Shown here piece after piece: positions 1-10,281 of a DNA stretch of 64,000 nucleotides. This DNA comes from Belnapia rosea. GTDB taxonomy: Bacteria > Pseudomonadota > Alphaproteobacteria > Acetobacterales > Acetobacteraceae. Below the pieces are notes generated by a model, which saw only the letters and a program-made list of their open reading frames with translations, was not told the origin of the DNA and made no database searches. The translations under genes were made by a program, and so were the position numbers. Positions within the stretch are counted from its first letter, which is position 1. The number at the start of each line of letters is the position of its first letter. The stretch spans positions 372,001 through 436,000 of the forward strand of contig NZ_FMZX01000001.1 of the NCBI RefSeq assembly GCF_900101615.1, given 5' to 3'.

Positions 1-1563
1 ACCGAGATGCCACCTGCCACCGCCTCCCGCATCCCCGATCCAACGCCTTTCCTCTGGTCCGATGCCGCCTGGATGGCGGAGCGCGGCGCGCGGCAGGCGC
101 CCGATGCGCCGATCTCGGTCTATGAGGTCCATCCCGGCTCCTGGTGGCGCGATGCGGAAGGCGAATCTCCCGATTGGGACCGGCTGGCGGACCGGTTGAT
201 TCCTTATGCGCAAGGGATGGGCTTTACGCATATCGAGTTTTTGCCGGTGATGGAGCATCCCTTCGGAGGCTCCTGGGGCTACCAGCCTCTCGGCATGTTC
301 GCACCGAGTGCCCGCTTCGGCTCTCCCATGGGCTTTGCTCGCTTTGTCGACCGGGCACATGGCGCGGGCCTTGGCATCATCCTCGACTGGGTGCCGGCGC
401 ATTTCCCTACCGATGCACATGGGCTCTACCGCTTCGACGGCACCGCGCTCTACGAGCATTCCGATCCGCGTGAAGGCTTCCACCTCGACTGGAACACCGC
501 GATCTACAACTTCGGCCGCAATGAGGTGCGCGGCTTCCTGCTCGCCAGCGCCATCCATTGGCTGGAGCACTACCATATCGACGGGCTGCGCGTGGATGCC
601 GTCGCCTCGATGCTCTACCGCGACTACTCACGGCCTGCCGGCGAATGGATCCCCAACCGCTATGGCGGGCGGGAGAATCTGGAGGCCGTCGCCTTCGTGC
701 AGGAGCTCAACGCTGTCGTCGCCGAGCGCTGCCCGGGCGCTGTCATGATCGCGGAGGAAAGCACCGCCTGGCCCGGCGTCACCCGCCCGACACAGGAAGG
801 TGGCCTCGGCTTCCACTACAAATGGAACATGGGCTGGATGCACGACACCCTCCACTACATCGAGGAGGATCCGATCCATCGCCGCTACCATCATGACAGC
901 ATGACCTTCGGCCTGGTCTATGCCTGGAGCGAGAACTTCATTCTGCCGCTCAGCCACGACGAGGTCGTCTACGGCAAGGGCTCGCTCTTCGGGAAGATGC
1001 CAGGCGATCCGTGGCAGAAATTCGCCAATCTACGCGCCTATCTCGCTTTCATGTGGACCCATCCGGGCAAGAAGCTGCTCTTCATGGGCGGCGAGATTGC
1101 GCAGCCCACCGAATGGAACCACGACGCCGCCCTTTCCTGGGGGCTACTCGATGATGCGCGGCATCGTGGTATCCAGCGCCTGCTGCATGATCTCAACGCG
1201 GCCTATCGCAGCATCCCCGCCCTGCATCGCCAGGATGCGTCGCCGGAAGGGTTCCGCTGGGTTGTAGGCAATGACCGCGACCAGAGCATCTTCGCCTGGC
1301 TCCGCTTCGGTGGGCCCGAGGACCGGCCCGCGCTCGTTGTCTGCAACATGACGCCGATGCCGCGCCATGGTTATCGGGTCGGTGTCCCGACCAATGGCGT
1401 CTGGCACGAGGTCGTGAACACGGATGGTGCGGCCTACGGCGGAACGAACAGTGGAAATGGCGGTTCGGTGCAGGCCGAAATGGTCGCCTGCCATGGCTTC
1501 GACCAGTCGCTTTCGCTCTTCCTGCCGCCGCTTGCGGTGATTGTCCTCACGCATCAGGGGTAA
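1..1563 (+). CDS. glgB: 1,4-alpha-glucan branching enzyme, 5' end cut by window
   Basis: GlgB transfers alpha-1,4 glucan segments to alpha-1,6 positions during glycogen synthesis. The reading frame is open from base 1, and about 520 residues of a family usually 700 or more long are present, so the N-terminal CBM48 part lies upstream. Counting from the ATG at base 7, the GH13 catalytic residues are Asp197 (DGLRVDAV), Glu250 or Glu251 (IAEEST) and Asp318 ([14 protein letters not shown]). The [12 protein letters not shown] stretch is diagnostic of GlgB. The ATG at base 7 is internal, not the true start. It is the first visible gene of the glg/tre operon; glgX begins 2 nt after its stop. Confidence 0.96.
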   Translation, partial: TEMPPATASRIPDPTPFLWSDAAWMAERGARQAPDAPISVYEVHPGSWWRDAEGESPDWDRLADRLIPYAQGMGFTHIEFLPVMEHPFGGSWGYQPLGMFAPSARFGSPMGFARFVDRAHGAGLGIILDWVPAHFPTDAHGLYRFDGTALYEHSDPREGFHLDWNTAIYNFGRNEVRGFLLASAIHWLEHYHIDGLRVDAVASMLYRDYSRPAGEWIPNRYGGRENLEAVAFVQELNAVVAERCPGAVMIAEESTAWPGVTRPTQEGGLGFHYKWNMGWMHDTLHYIEEDPIHRRYHHDSMTFGLVYAWSENFILPLSHDEVVYGKGSLFGKMPGDPWQKFANLRAYLAFMWTHPGKKLLFMGGEIAQPTEWNHDAALSWGLLDDARHRGIQRLLHDLNAAYRSIPALHRQDASPEGFRWVVGNDRDQSIFAWLRFGGPEDRPALVVCNMTPMPRHGYRVGVPTNGVWHEVVNTDGAAYGGTNSGNGGSVQAEMVACHGFDQSLSLFLPPLAVIVLTHQG

Positions 1564-1564
1564 C

Positions 1565-3670
1565 ATGCCTCCTATCCCGACCCGCTTGCTGCCCGGCCGG
1601 CCCAACCCGCTGGGCGCGAATTGGGATGGGCTGGGCGTGAATTTTGCGGTCTTTTCCGCTCATGCCGAGCGCGTCGAGCTTTGCCTGTTCGACGCCGCAG
1701 GTCGGCGGGAGGTCGCCCGCCTGCCGCTGCCCGAATGCACCGACGAGGTCTGGCATGGGTACCTGCCGGAAGCCCGGCCAGGGCAGCTTTATGGCTACCG
1801 CGTTTACGGCCCCTATGAGCCGCGCCAGGGTCATCGCTTCAACCCGCATAAGCTGTTGCTCGACCCATATACGCGGCAGATCTCGGGCGAGCTTCGCTGG
1901 TCCGACGTGCTGTTCGGCTACCGCGTCGGCGCTGGCCGGGCTGACCTGACCTTCGACCGGCGGGACAGCGCGCCGGCCATGCCGAAATCCGTCGTCGTCG
2001 ATGACAGCTTCCATTGGGGCGACGACCGGCCGCCCTGCATCCCCTGGGACCGCACTGTCATCTACGAGGCCCATGTCCGCGGCCTCACCATGCTGCGCGA
2101 GGATGTCGCACCGCGGGAGCGCGGGACCTTCGCCGCCTTGGCCGACCCGCGCTTCATCGACCATCTCCAGCGCCTCGGCATCACAGCGATCGAGTTGCTG
2201 CCGATCCAGGCCTATTTGCAGGACCGCTTCCTAGTTTCCAAAGGGTTGCGGAACTATTGGGGCTACTCGACGCTCGCCTTTTTCGCGCCGGAGCCACGCT
2301 ACCTGATCGAGCCGTGGATGCGGAACGAGCTCAAGGTCGCGGTCCGCCGGCTGCACGCGGCGGGCATCGAGGTCATCATGGATGTGGTCTACAATCACAC
2401 CTGCGAAGGCAGCGAGATGGGGCCGACCCTTTGCTGGCGTGGCTTCGACAATGCCTCCTACTACCGGCTCATGCCGGATGAGCCGCGGTACCACATCAAC
2501 GACACCGGCACTGGCAACACCATCAACATCAGCCATCCGCGCGTGCTGCAGATGGTAATGGACAGCCTGCGCTACTGGGTCGAGCAGTATCATGTCGATG
2601 GCTTCCGCTTCGACCTCGGCACAATCCTCGGGCGGGAGCCTGGCGGCTTCGAGCCTGGTAGCGGCTTCTTCGACGCCATCCGGCAGGATCCAGTCCTCTC
2701 CCGCGTGAAGCTCATCAGCGAGCCCTGGGACATCGGCCCGGGTGGCTATCAGGTCGGCAACCACCCTCCCGGCTTCGGCGAATGGAACGACCGCTACCGT
2801 GATGGCGTCCGGCGCTTCTGGCGCGGCGACAGCGGTCTCCGCAGCGACCTAGCCGCCCGCCTCACCGGATCGGCCGAATTGTTCGACCGCCGTCGCCGCC
2901 GTCCCTGGGCCAGCGTGAATTTCCTCGCAAGCCACGATGGCTACACGCTCTACGACCTCAACGCCTATGAGCAGCGCCACAACGAGGCGAATGGCGAGGA
3001 CAACCGCGACGGCCATTCCGACAACCACAGCAACAACTGGGGTGTCGAAGGCGAGACGGACGATCCGGAAATCAATGCCACGCGGCAGTCCGTGGCCCGG
3101 GCCATGCTGGCCACGCTCTTTGCCTCGGCCGGTACGCCGATGCTGCTCGGCGGCGACGAGATGATGCGCACCCAGCTAGGCAACAACAACGCCTATTGCC
3201 AGGACAACGAAGTCAGCTGGTTCGATTGGCATCGCGCCGCAACCGATGAGGCGCAGGCGCTACAACGCTTCACCGCGCGCTGCATCGCGCTGCGTCACCG
3301 CCTCCCACCGTTGCGCCCGGCCGTCTTCCTGCATGGTGGAGCCGAGGTGCGCCCTGGCCTCCCCGATATTGCCTGGTTCGACCAGCATGGCCAGACGATG
3401 ACGCCGGATGCCTGGAACGAGCCCGAGGCCCGGACGCTGACTCTACGTCGCGCTACCGCTGCCGAGGATGGCTGTGTCGACGCCACCTTGCTGCTGATGA
3501 ACGCCGACGGCGCATCGCATGACTTCACCCTGCCGCCACCTCTCATGGGCTGGGCTGTCGTCCTCGATACCGCCGATCCCGAAGCCGAGGAGTATCCAGT
3601 GTCAGGCGAGACCGTGCCGGTTGCGGCCCATTCGGTGGTGTTGCTCGCCACCCGGCTGCCACGCGAATGA
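1565..3670 (+). CDS. glgX: Glycogen debranching enzyme GlgX
   Basis: GlgX hydrolyses alpha-1,6 branches of phosphorylase-trimmed glycogen and releases maltodextrins. At 701 aa it is full length: an N-terminal CBM48 domain (about 10-110), a GH13 barrel and a C-terminal beta domain. Catalytic residues are Asp350 (VDGFRFDLG), Glu386 (LISEPWD) and Asp458 (FLASHDGYTLYDL). The start is the ATG one base after the glgB stop; an in-frame ATG eight codons upstream lies inside glgB. The released maltodextrins are substrates for malQ and treY downstream. The end overlaps treZ by 4 nt, which suggests translational coupling. Confidence 0.96.
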   Translation: MPPIPTRLLPGRPNPLGANWDGLGVNFAVFSAHAERVELCLFDAAGRREVARLPLPECTDEVWHGYLPEARPGQLYGYRVYGPYEPRQGHRFNPHKLLLDPYTRQISGELRWSDVLFGYRVGAGRADLTFDRRDSAPAMPKSVVVDDSFHWGDDRPPCIPWDRTVIYEAHVRGLTMLREDVAPRERGTFAALADPRFIDHLQRLGITAIELLPIQAYLQDRFLVSKGLRNYWGYSTLAFFAPEPRYLIEPWMRNELKVAVRRLHAAGIEVIMDVVYNHTCEGSEMGPTLCWRGFDNASYYRLMPDEPRYHINDTGTGNTINISHPRVLQMVMDSLRYWVEQYHVDGFRFDLGTILGREPGGFEPGSGFFDAIRQDPVLSRVKLISEPWDIGPGGYQVGNHPPGFGEWNDRYRDGVRRFWRGDSGLRSDLAARLTGSAELFDRRRRRPWASVNFLASHDGYTLYDLNAYEQRHNEANGEDNRDGHSDNHSNNWGVEGETDDPEINATRQSVARAMLATLFASAGTPMLLGGDEMMRTQLGNNNAYCQDNEVSWFDWHRAATDEAQALQRFTARCIALRHRLPPLRPAVFLHGGAEVRPGLPDIAWFDQHGQTMTPDAWNEPEARTLTLRRATAAEDGCVDATLLLMNADGASHDFTLPPPLMGWAVVLDTADPEAEEYPVSGETVPVAAHSVVLLATRLPRE

Positions 3671-5427
3671 GCATGACCAACACCTGGGGGGCCACGCTGC
3701 TCGCCCCCGACCGCACCCGTTTCCGCCTCTGGGCACCCGAAGCCGAGGATGTGGTGCTTGAGATCGAAGGCCTGGCCCCCCAGCCGATGCCACCAGCCGG
3801 GGAGGGGTGGTATGTGGCCGAGGCGCCGGTCGGCCCCGGCGCCCGCTACCGCTTCCGGGTCTCGCCCGATCTGCTGGTGCCCGATCCGGCCTCGCGTCTG
3901 CAGGCAGGCGATGTTCATGATGCCTCGGTGGTCGTCGATCCCGAGGCTTTCGCCTGGCGGAATGCAGGCTGGCGCGGGCGGCCTTGGCACGAGACGGTGA
4001 TCTACGAGGTCCATGCCGGCGCCATGGGCGGCTTCGCCGGCGTCGAGGCGGCACTGCCCCGGCTGCATGAGCTCGGCGTCACCGCCATCGAACTGATGCC
4101 GATCAACGATTTTCCCGGTCAGCGAAACTGGGGCTATGACGGTGTCCTGCCCTATGCGCCGGACACCGCCTTCGGCACGCCGGACGAGCTGCGCTCGCTG
4201 GTGGATGCGGCGCATGGCCTTGGGCTGATGGTCTTCCTCGATGTGGTCTACAACCATTTCGGGCCGGATGGCGCCTATCTGCATGTCTATGCCAAGCGCT
4301 TCTTCGATGAAGGCATCCATACGCCCTGGGGTGCCGCGATCGATTTTCGTCAGTCTGCCGTGCGGGCCTTCTTCGAGGAGAATGCGCTCTACTGGCTGCG
4401 CGATTTCCGCATCGATGGCCTCCGTTTCGACGCCGTGCATGCCATCGCCGAGGCTGACTGGCTCGACGTGCTGGCGGCGCGCATCCGCCGGGAATTTCCC
4501 GACAGGCACATCCATCTGGTGCTCGAGAACGAGCGTAATGCTGCCCGCCACCTCCGTCCCAGGGGCGGCTTCGACGCCCAGTGGAACGATGACGGCCACA
4601 ACATCCTCCACCCGCTGCTGACCGGAGAGCGCGAGGGCTATTACGAGGATTTCTGCGACAAGGGCGCGGAGAAACTCGCCAAGGTCCTGTCGGAAGGCTT
4701 CCTGTTCCAGGGTCAGCTCTCCAATCATCTCGGCGCCCCACGGGGCGAACCGAGCGCCGACCTGCCGCCCACTGCCTTCGTGCTCTTCCTGCAGAACCAC
4801 GACCAGATCGGCAACCGTGCCTTTGGCGAGCGCCTGCCCGCCCTGGCGGACCCGATGGCGCTGCAGGCGGCAACCGCCCTGCTACTTCTCTGCCCGCAGA
4901 TCCCACTGCTTTTCATGGGGGAGGAATGGGCCGCAACGGCGCCCTTCCTGTTCTTCACCGACCACAATGCGGAGCTGGCGCCGCTCGTCACCCAGGGACG
5001 GCGCAAGGAATTTGCGCATTTCGCAGCTTTCCAGGACCCGGCGAAGCGCGAGACCATTCCGGACCCCAATGCGGAGAGCACATTCCGCCAATCCATCCCG
5101 GATCTCGCCGAGGCATCACATCCGCCGCATGATGCGATGCTGGCGCTGCATCGCCGCCTGCTCGCCCTGCGTCATTCCCGGATCGTGCCGCATCTGCCTG
5201 GGGCCAAGGCGCTCGGTGCCCATGCGGTGGCGGATGCGGCCGTGGTGGCTCGATGGAGGCTGGGCGATGGCAGCGTGCTGACCATCGCCTGCAATCTCGG
5301 GACCGGCCCCGCCCGCGCCATCGCCAAGGGCGAGGTGCTGTTCGAAAGCATGGCAGGCGCCGCCGGAACGCTGGCCACCGGGGAGTTGCCGCCGCGTTGC
5401 ACGGTCGCCCTGCTCGACCAAGGATGA
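3667..5427 (+). CDS. treZ: Malto-oligosyltrehalose trehalohydrolase
   Basis: TreZ cleaves the maltooligosyl-trehalose made by TreY and releases free trehalose. The 586-aa protein has an N-terminal beta-sandwich (about 5-90), a GH13 barrel and a C-terminal domain. Catalytic residues are Asp255 (DGLRFDAVH), Glu287 (LVLENERN) and Asp379 (LQNHDQIGNRAFG); the E-N-E-R-N and HDQIGNRA motifs separate TreZ from GlgB and GlgX. Its ATG overlaps the glgX stop (ATGA), and malQ follows after a 1-nt gap. It works as a pair with treY two genes downstream. Confidence 0.96.
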   Translation: MSMTNTWGATLLAPDRTRFRLWAPEAEDVVLEIEGLAPQPMPPAGEGWYVAEAPVGPGARYRFRVSPDLLVPDPASRLQAGDVHDASVVVDPEAFAWRNAGWRGRPWHETVIYEVHAGAMGGFAGVEAALPRLHELGVTAIELMPINDFPGQRNWGYDGVLPYAPDTAFGTPDELRSLVDAAHGLGLMVFLDVVYNHFGPDGAYLHVYAKRFFDEGIHTPWGAAIDFRQSAVRAFFEENALYWLRDFRIDGLRFDAVHAIAEADWLDVLAARIRREFPDRHIHLVLENERNAARHLRPRGGFDAQWNDDGHNILHPLLTGEREGYYEDFCDKGAEKLAKVLSEGFLFQGQLSNHLGAPRGEPSADLPPTAFVLFLQNHDQIGNRAFGERLPALADPMALQAATALLLLCPQIPLLFMGEEWAATAPFLFFTDHNAELAPLVTQGRRKEFAHFAAFQDPAKRETIPDPNAESTFRQSIPDLAEASHPPHDAMLALHRRLLALRHSRIVPHLPGAKALGAHAVADAAVVARWRLGDGSVLTIACNLGTGPARAIAKGEVLFESMAGAAGTLATGELPPRCTVALLDQG

Positions 5428-5428
5428 T

Positions 5429-7462
5429 ATGATGAGTTCCGATGACGACCTGCGGGATCTGGCGGAAGCCGCCGGCATAGCCACCACTTGGCGCGACGTG
5501 CATGGCCAGTCCCAGGCCATCGCGCCAGAAACCATGCGGGCCGTCCTTGCTGCCCTCGGCCTGCCTGAGGATGCGGCCGAGGCACGCAACCTGCTGCGCC
5601 AGCTCGACCAGCGCCTGCCTCCGCTGCTGACGGCAACCATCGGCCCTGATGGTGTCGCCATTCCCGGCGGTCAGCCCGGCCACCGCTTCGTGCTGCAGAT
5701 CGAAGGTGGCGGCCGGGTGGAGGGGCAGCTGGAACAAGGCTGGGGCGGCGAGGCGCGACTCCCCGCCATTTCCACCCCCGGCTATCATCGCCTCACCCTC
5801 GATGGCGGCCACTCGACCATCGCCGCGGCACCACCACGCTGCGTGACGCTGAACGACCTGGGCGCGGAGGTCCATAACGGCGCTGCCCCCTGGGCCCTGG
5901 CCGCGCAGATCTACTCGCTGCGCCGCAAGGGTGATGGCGGTATCGGCGATTTCGGCGGCGTTGCGGCCCTTGCCCATGCTGCGGGCCGGCGAGGCGCCAC
6001 GGCGCTTGCGGTCAGCCCTGCCCATGCGCTGTTCAGCGCCGATCCCAACAAATACGGCCCCTACGCTCCCTCCAGCCGCATCATGCTGAACGTGCTGCAT
6101 GCCGATCCGGCAGCGGCGCTAGGCGTGCCCTCCCGGCTGGCGGCCGAGGACGCACCGCTGGTCAACTGGACGACCGCCGCTGCCGGGAAGCTGGCCTATT
6201 TCCGCGAGATTTTCGAGGCTGCTGCGGACCATCCCGGCTTTGTCGATTATCGGCGCGAGGCCGGTCCCGCGCTTGAGGACCATGCCCGGTTCGAGGCGTT
6301 GCACGCGCACTTCTTTGGAGGCGAGTCAGGTCTGTGGCATTGGCGCCAATGGCCCGAGGAGTTCCGCACGCCACAGAGCCCCGGCGTGCAGCGCTTCGCC
6401 CGCGACAACCCGCAGGAAGTGGCCTTCCATGCTTTCTGCCAATGGCTGGCCGATGCCTCGCGCGGCGCGGCGCAGCAGGCGGCGCGCGAGGCGGGCATGC
6501 CGGTCGGCCTCATCGCGGATCTCGCCGTCGGCACGGATGGCGGCGGCAGCCATGCCTGGTCCCGCCAGCGCGAGATCCTGCCGAACCTCTCGGTCGGCGC
6601 CCCGCCTGACATCTTCTCTCCGCTCGGGCAGGACTGGGGCCTGACCGCCTTTTCGCCGCTCGAGATGCGCGCCGGAGGCTTCGGCGCCTTCATTGAGCTA
6701 TTGAAATCGACCTTCCGTCACGCCGGCGGGTTGCGCGTCGATCATGCGATGGGCCTGGCCCGGCTCTGGGTGGTGCCGGCCGGTATCGGACCGGAGGGTG
6801 GCGCCTATCTGCATTATCCCATGCAGGACATGCTGCGCCTCCTCGCCCTTGAATCGCACCGCCACCAGGCGATCGTCATCGGCGAGGATCTGGGTACCCT
6901 GCCGGAGGGCTTCCAAGGCGAGATGGCCCGTGCCGGCATCCTTGGCATGCGGGTACTCTGGTTCGAGCAGGAGCAGGATCGCAGCTTCCGCCCGCCGCAT
7001 GGCTGGTCGCCCGATGCCGCGGCGATGACCACGACTCATGATTTGCCGACCGTTACCGGCTGGTGGCGTGGTCTCGATATCGGCTGGCGCGACCGGCTCA
7101 ACCTCTTCCCGGATGCGGATACGGCGAAGCAGGAACAGGCCCGCCGTGCCGAGGACCGCAGCGCTCTTTGGCGTGCCTTCCTCGAAAGCGGTGCCGCGAC
7201 CGGCGACGAGCCCGCCGCCGAGGAGACTGAACCCGTGATCGAGGCTGCCATCGCCCATATGGCGAGCGCCGCCTGCACCCTGGCCATTCTGCCCATCGAG
7301 GATGCCCTGGGCCTGCCGGAGCAGCCCAACCTGCCCGGCACCGTCGAGGGCCATCCGAATTGGCAGCGCCGCATGCCCGGCGATGCGGCCGATCTGCTGG
7401 ATGATCCCGCCGTCGCCCGGCGGATCGATATTCTTGCCCAAGCCCGCCCCAAAGGAGACTGA
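5429..7462 (+). CDS. malQ: 4-alpha-glucanotransferase (amylomaltase)
   Basis: MalQ disproportionates maltodextrins by transferring glucan chains between acceptors. It is a 677-aa GH77 enzyme with the extra N-terminal domain of the long bacterial forms (about 1-150). Catalytic residues are Asp438 (GLRVDHAMGL), Glu486 (VIGEDLGT) and Asp538 (TTTHDLPT). Two ATGs stand in tandem at 5429 and 5432; either may be used. In this operon it would lengthen short maltodextrins from GlgX until they suit TreY. The stop shares one base with the treY start (TGATG). Confidence 0.95.
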   Translation: MMSSDDDLRDLAEAAGIATTWRDVHGQSQAIAPETMRAVLAALGLPEDAAEARNLLRQLDQRLPPLLTATIGPDGVAIPGGQPGHRFVLQIEGGGRVEGQLEQGWGGEARLPAISTPGYHRLTLDGGHSTIAAAPPRCVTLNDLGAEVHNGAAPWALAAQIYSLRRKGDGGIGDFGGVAALAHAAGRRGATALAVSPAHALFSADPNKYGPYAPSSRIMLNVLHADPAAALGVPSRLAAEDAPLVNWTTAAAGKLAYFREIFEAAADHPGFVDYRREAGPALEDHARFEALHAHFFGGESGLWHWRQWPEEFRTPQSPGVQRFARDNPQEVAFHAFCQWLADASRGAAQQAAREAGMPVGLIADLAVGTDGGGSHAWSRQREILPNLSVGAPPDIFSPLGQDWGLTAFSPLEMRAGGFGAFIELLKSTFRHAGGLRVDHAMGLARLWVVPAGIGPEGGAYLHYPMQDMLRLLALESHRHQAIVIGEDLGTLPEGFQGEMARAGILGMRVLWFEQEQDRSFRPPHGWSPDAAAMTTTHDLPTVTGWWRGLDIGWRDRLNLFPDADTAKQEQARRAEDRSALWRAFLESGAATGDEPAAEETEPVIEAAIAHMASAACTLAILPIEDALGLPEQPNLPGTVEGHPNWQRRMPGDAADLLDDPAVARRIDILAQARPKGD

Positions 7463-10281
7463 TGCCCGTGCCAACCCCGCTACGGGATATTTCTCCCGCG
7501 CGCATCCGCGCGACTGCCCGGCTACAATTCCATGCAGGTTTCACCCTCGACGATGCCGTGCCCCTGGCGCCCTACCTGGCCCGGCTCGGCATCAGCCATC
7601 TCTATGCCTCGCCCATCCTCAAGGCGCGGCCGGGCTCGACCCATGGCTATGACATCGTCGACCATGGCCAGATCAACCCCGAGCTTGGCGGCGAGGCTGC
7701 GCTCGGCCGCCTCTCCGCGGCGCTGAAGGAGGCTGGCCTCGGCCTCATCCTCGATATCGTGCCGAATCACATGGGTGTCGGCGGCGCCGACAATGCCTGG
7801 TGGCTCGATGTGCTCGAATGGGGACGCCAGAGCCCCTTCGCCACCTATTTCGACATCGACTGGGAGCCGCCGGATCGCTCCCTCTCCAACCGCCTGCTGG
7901 CCCCTTTCCTGGGCGACCCCTATGGCGAGGTTCTGGCCTCCGGCAATCTCGTCCTGAAGTTCGAGGCGGAAACCGGCCGGTTCTATGCCGAGTACTACGA
8001 GCATCGCTTCCCGATCGCGCCGCAGCACTACCACCACATCCTGCAAGCCTCGGAGGAGCCGGGCCTGCAGGCGCTCGCCCTGGAATTCGGACGCATCGGC
8101 CTGCACCAGCGCGATCGTACCCTGTCCCGGCGCGAGGCCGAGGCCTGCCGTGCCCGGCTGGCCGAGGCCGCCGCGACCGAGGCGGGCAGCGCCGGCATTG
8201 CCCGGTCGCTGGCCGCCTTCGACGCCAAGGAGGAGGCCGGCCGTCAGGCCCTGCACCGCCTGCTGGAGCGCCAGCATTACCGCCTCGCCTGGTGGCGGGC
8301 CGCGGCGGACGAGATCAACTGGCGCCGCTTCTTCGACATCACCTCGCTGGCCGGCCTTCGTGTCGAGCTGCCCGAGGTCTTCGACGCGACCCATGAGCTG
8401 GTGCTGAAGCTCTACGCCGAAGGCACCATCGACGGCGTCCGCATCGACCATGTGGACGGCCTGGCCGATCCGCGCGGCTATTGCCGCAAGCTGTATCGCC
8501 GCATGCAGACCGTCCGCCCCAATCAGCCGCCGCTGATCTGGGTCGAGAAGATCCTTGCCCCCTTCGAGACGCTGCGCACCGACTGGATGGTCGATGGCAC
8601 GACCGGCTACGACTTCATGGACGAAGCAAGTGGCGTGCTGCATGACCCGGCGGGGGAGGGGCCCCTGACCGCCCTATGGTCCGAGCAGACCGGCCGTGCG
8701 CCCGATTTCGAAACGGAGGTGCGCGAGGCCAAGCGGCAGATCCTTCGCGACAATCTCGCCTCCGAGCTCAACGCCACCGCTGCGGCGCTGAAGCGTGTCG
8801 CGTCGCGCGATCTGGTGACGCGGGATTTCACCCTGACAGCGCTGCGCCGGGCGCTCGCCGAGGTGCTGGTCCATTTTCCCATCTACCGGCTCTACATCTC
8901 CTCGGGTGGCCGCAGTGCCGAGGACAAGCGCATCCTCGACTGGGCGCTCGCCGGTGCGCGGCGGACCGTGCGTGCCACGGAACGCCCGCTGCTCGAACTG
9001 CTCGATGGCTGGCTGGGCGGGGAGCCGCCGCGCAGCCTGCCGCCTTCCCAGCGGCGCGAGCGCCTCTCCGCCGCGGTGCGCTTCCAGCAGCTCTCCGCTC
9101 CCGCGACGGCCAAGAGCGTGGAGGACACCGCTTTCTACCGCTATGGCCGGCTGATTTCCCGCAACGAGGTCGGCTCCGATCCCGGTCGCTTCGCTGTCAC
9201 TCCGGCCGGCTTCCATGCCACCGCCCGGTCGCGGGTGAAGCACTTCCCCCGCGCCCTGCTGGCCACGGCAACGCATGACCACAAGCGTGGCGAGGATGTC
9301 CGCGCCCGGCTCGCCGTCCTGTCCGAGATTCCGGCTGAATGGTCCGCCGCTATCCAGCGTTGGACGCGCCTCAACGCCCCGCTCCGCAAAACGCTGGACG
9401 ATGGTGCCGCACCGGGGATGAGCGCCCAGCTCATGCTCTATCAGACCCTGGTCAGCGCCTGGCCACTCGACCTCGCACCGAATGACGAGGCGGGCCTCAA
9501 CGCCTTCCTTGAGCGTGTCGCCGCCTGGCAGGAGAAGGCACTGCGCGAGGCGAAGCGCCGTACCGAATGGGCGGTGCCCAATGGCGAATACGAGGCGGCC
9601 TGCCGCGAATTCATTACTGCCTGCATGGCGCCCGACCGTGCCAGCCATCTCCGCGAGGAGATTGCCGGCTTCGCCGAGCGCATCGCGCCGGCAGGGGCGA
9701 TCAACGGCCTGTCGCAGCTCCTGCTGCGCTGCACGGCGCCCGGCGTGCCGGATCTCTACCAGGGCACCGAGTTCTGGGATCTCAGCCTGGTCGATCCCGA
9801 CAACCGCCGTCCGGTCGATTATGAGGCGAGGCGCGTGGCGCTGGAGGCCGATGCGGCGCCGCAGGACCTGTTGCAGCATTGGCGCGACGGGCGGGTGAAG
9901 CAGTCCATCCTGGCTCGTGCCCTGGCCCTGCGAGCGGCCCGGCCGGCTGTTTTCGCGCAAGGCGACTACCTTCCCCTCGCCGTCGAGGGGCCGCAGGCCG
10001 CCCATGTTCTGGCTTTTGCCCGGATCCATCGTGGCCATGCTGTCATCGCCGTCGTCACCCGCCTGCCGGCCGCCCTGCTTGGCAACCGGTCGCTGCCGCT
10101 CGTGCCGGCAGAGGAATGGCGCGGAACCGAACTCGTGTTGCCGCGTCCAGTGGGGGAACACCGCTGGCGGGATGCGTTGACCGGGGCGGTCCTCGGTGCG
10201 CCCGGGGGCGAAGCCGGGGACCGTTTGCCTCTGGCTGAAATCCTCGCCCGTCTGCCGGTCGCCTTGCTGGAGGTGGGATGA
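7462..10281 (+). CDS. treY: Malto-oligosyltrehalose synthase
   Basis: TreY rearranges the reducing-end alpha-1,4 bond of maltodextrins to an alpha,alpha-1,1 trehalose bond; TreZ then frees trehalose. The 939-aa length is usual or slightly long for the family. The N-terminal signature LYASPILKARPGSTHGYD (about 47-64) is characteristic. The nucleophile region reads DGVRIDHVDGL (about 324-334) and the acid/base region WVEKILA (about 355-361). An AAAGGAG ribosome-binding site lies just before the ATG, which overlaps the malQ stop by one base. The 3' end overlaps otsA by 4 nt. Confidence 0.96.
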   Translation: MPVPTPLRDISPARIRATARLQFHAGFTLDDAVPLAPYLARLGISHLYASPILKARPGSTHGYDIVDHGQINPELGGEAALGRLSAALKEAGLGLILDIVPNHMGVGGADNAWWLDVLEWGRQSPFATYFDIDWEPPDRSLSNRLLAPFLGDPYGEVLASGNLVLKFEAETGRFYAEYYEHRFPIAPQHYHHILQASEEPGLQALALEFGRIGLHQRDRTLSRREAEACRARLAEAAATEAGSAGIARSLAAFDAKEEAGRQALHRLLERQHYRLAWWRAAADEINWRRFFDITSLAGLRVELPEVFDATHELVLKLYAEGTIDGVRIDHVDGLADPRGYCRKLYRRMQTVRPNQPPLIWVEKILAPFETLRTDWMVDGTTGYDFMDEASGVLHDPAGEGPLTALWSEQTGRAPDFETEVREAKRQILRDNLASELNATAAALKRVASRDLVTRDFTLTALRRALAEVLVHFPIYRLYISSGGRSAEDKRILDWALAGARRTVRATERPLLELLDGWLGGEPPRSLPPSQRRERLSAAVRFQQLSAPATAKSVEDTAFYRYGRLISRNEVGSDPGRFAVTPAGFHATARSRVKHFPRALLATATHDHKRGEDVRARLAVLSEIPAEWSAAIQRWTRLNAPLRKTLDDGAAPGMSAQLMLYQTLVSAWPLDLAPNDEAGLNAFLERVAAWQEKALREAKRRTEWAVPNGEYEAACREFITACMAPDRASHLREEIAGFAERIAPAGAINGLSQLLLRCTAPGVPDLYQGTEFWDLSLVDPDNRRPVDYEARRVALEADAAPQDLLQHWRDGRVKQSILARALALRAARPAVFAQGDYLPLAVEGPQAAHVLAFARIHRGHAVIAVVTRLPAALLGNRSLPLVPAEEWRGTELVLPRPVGEHRWRDALTGAVLGAPGGEAGDRLPLAEILARLPVALLEVG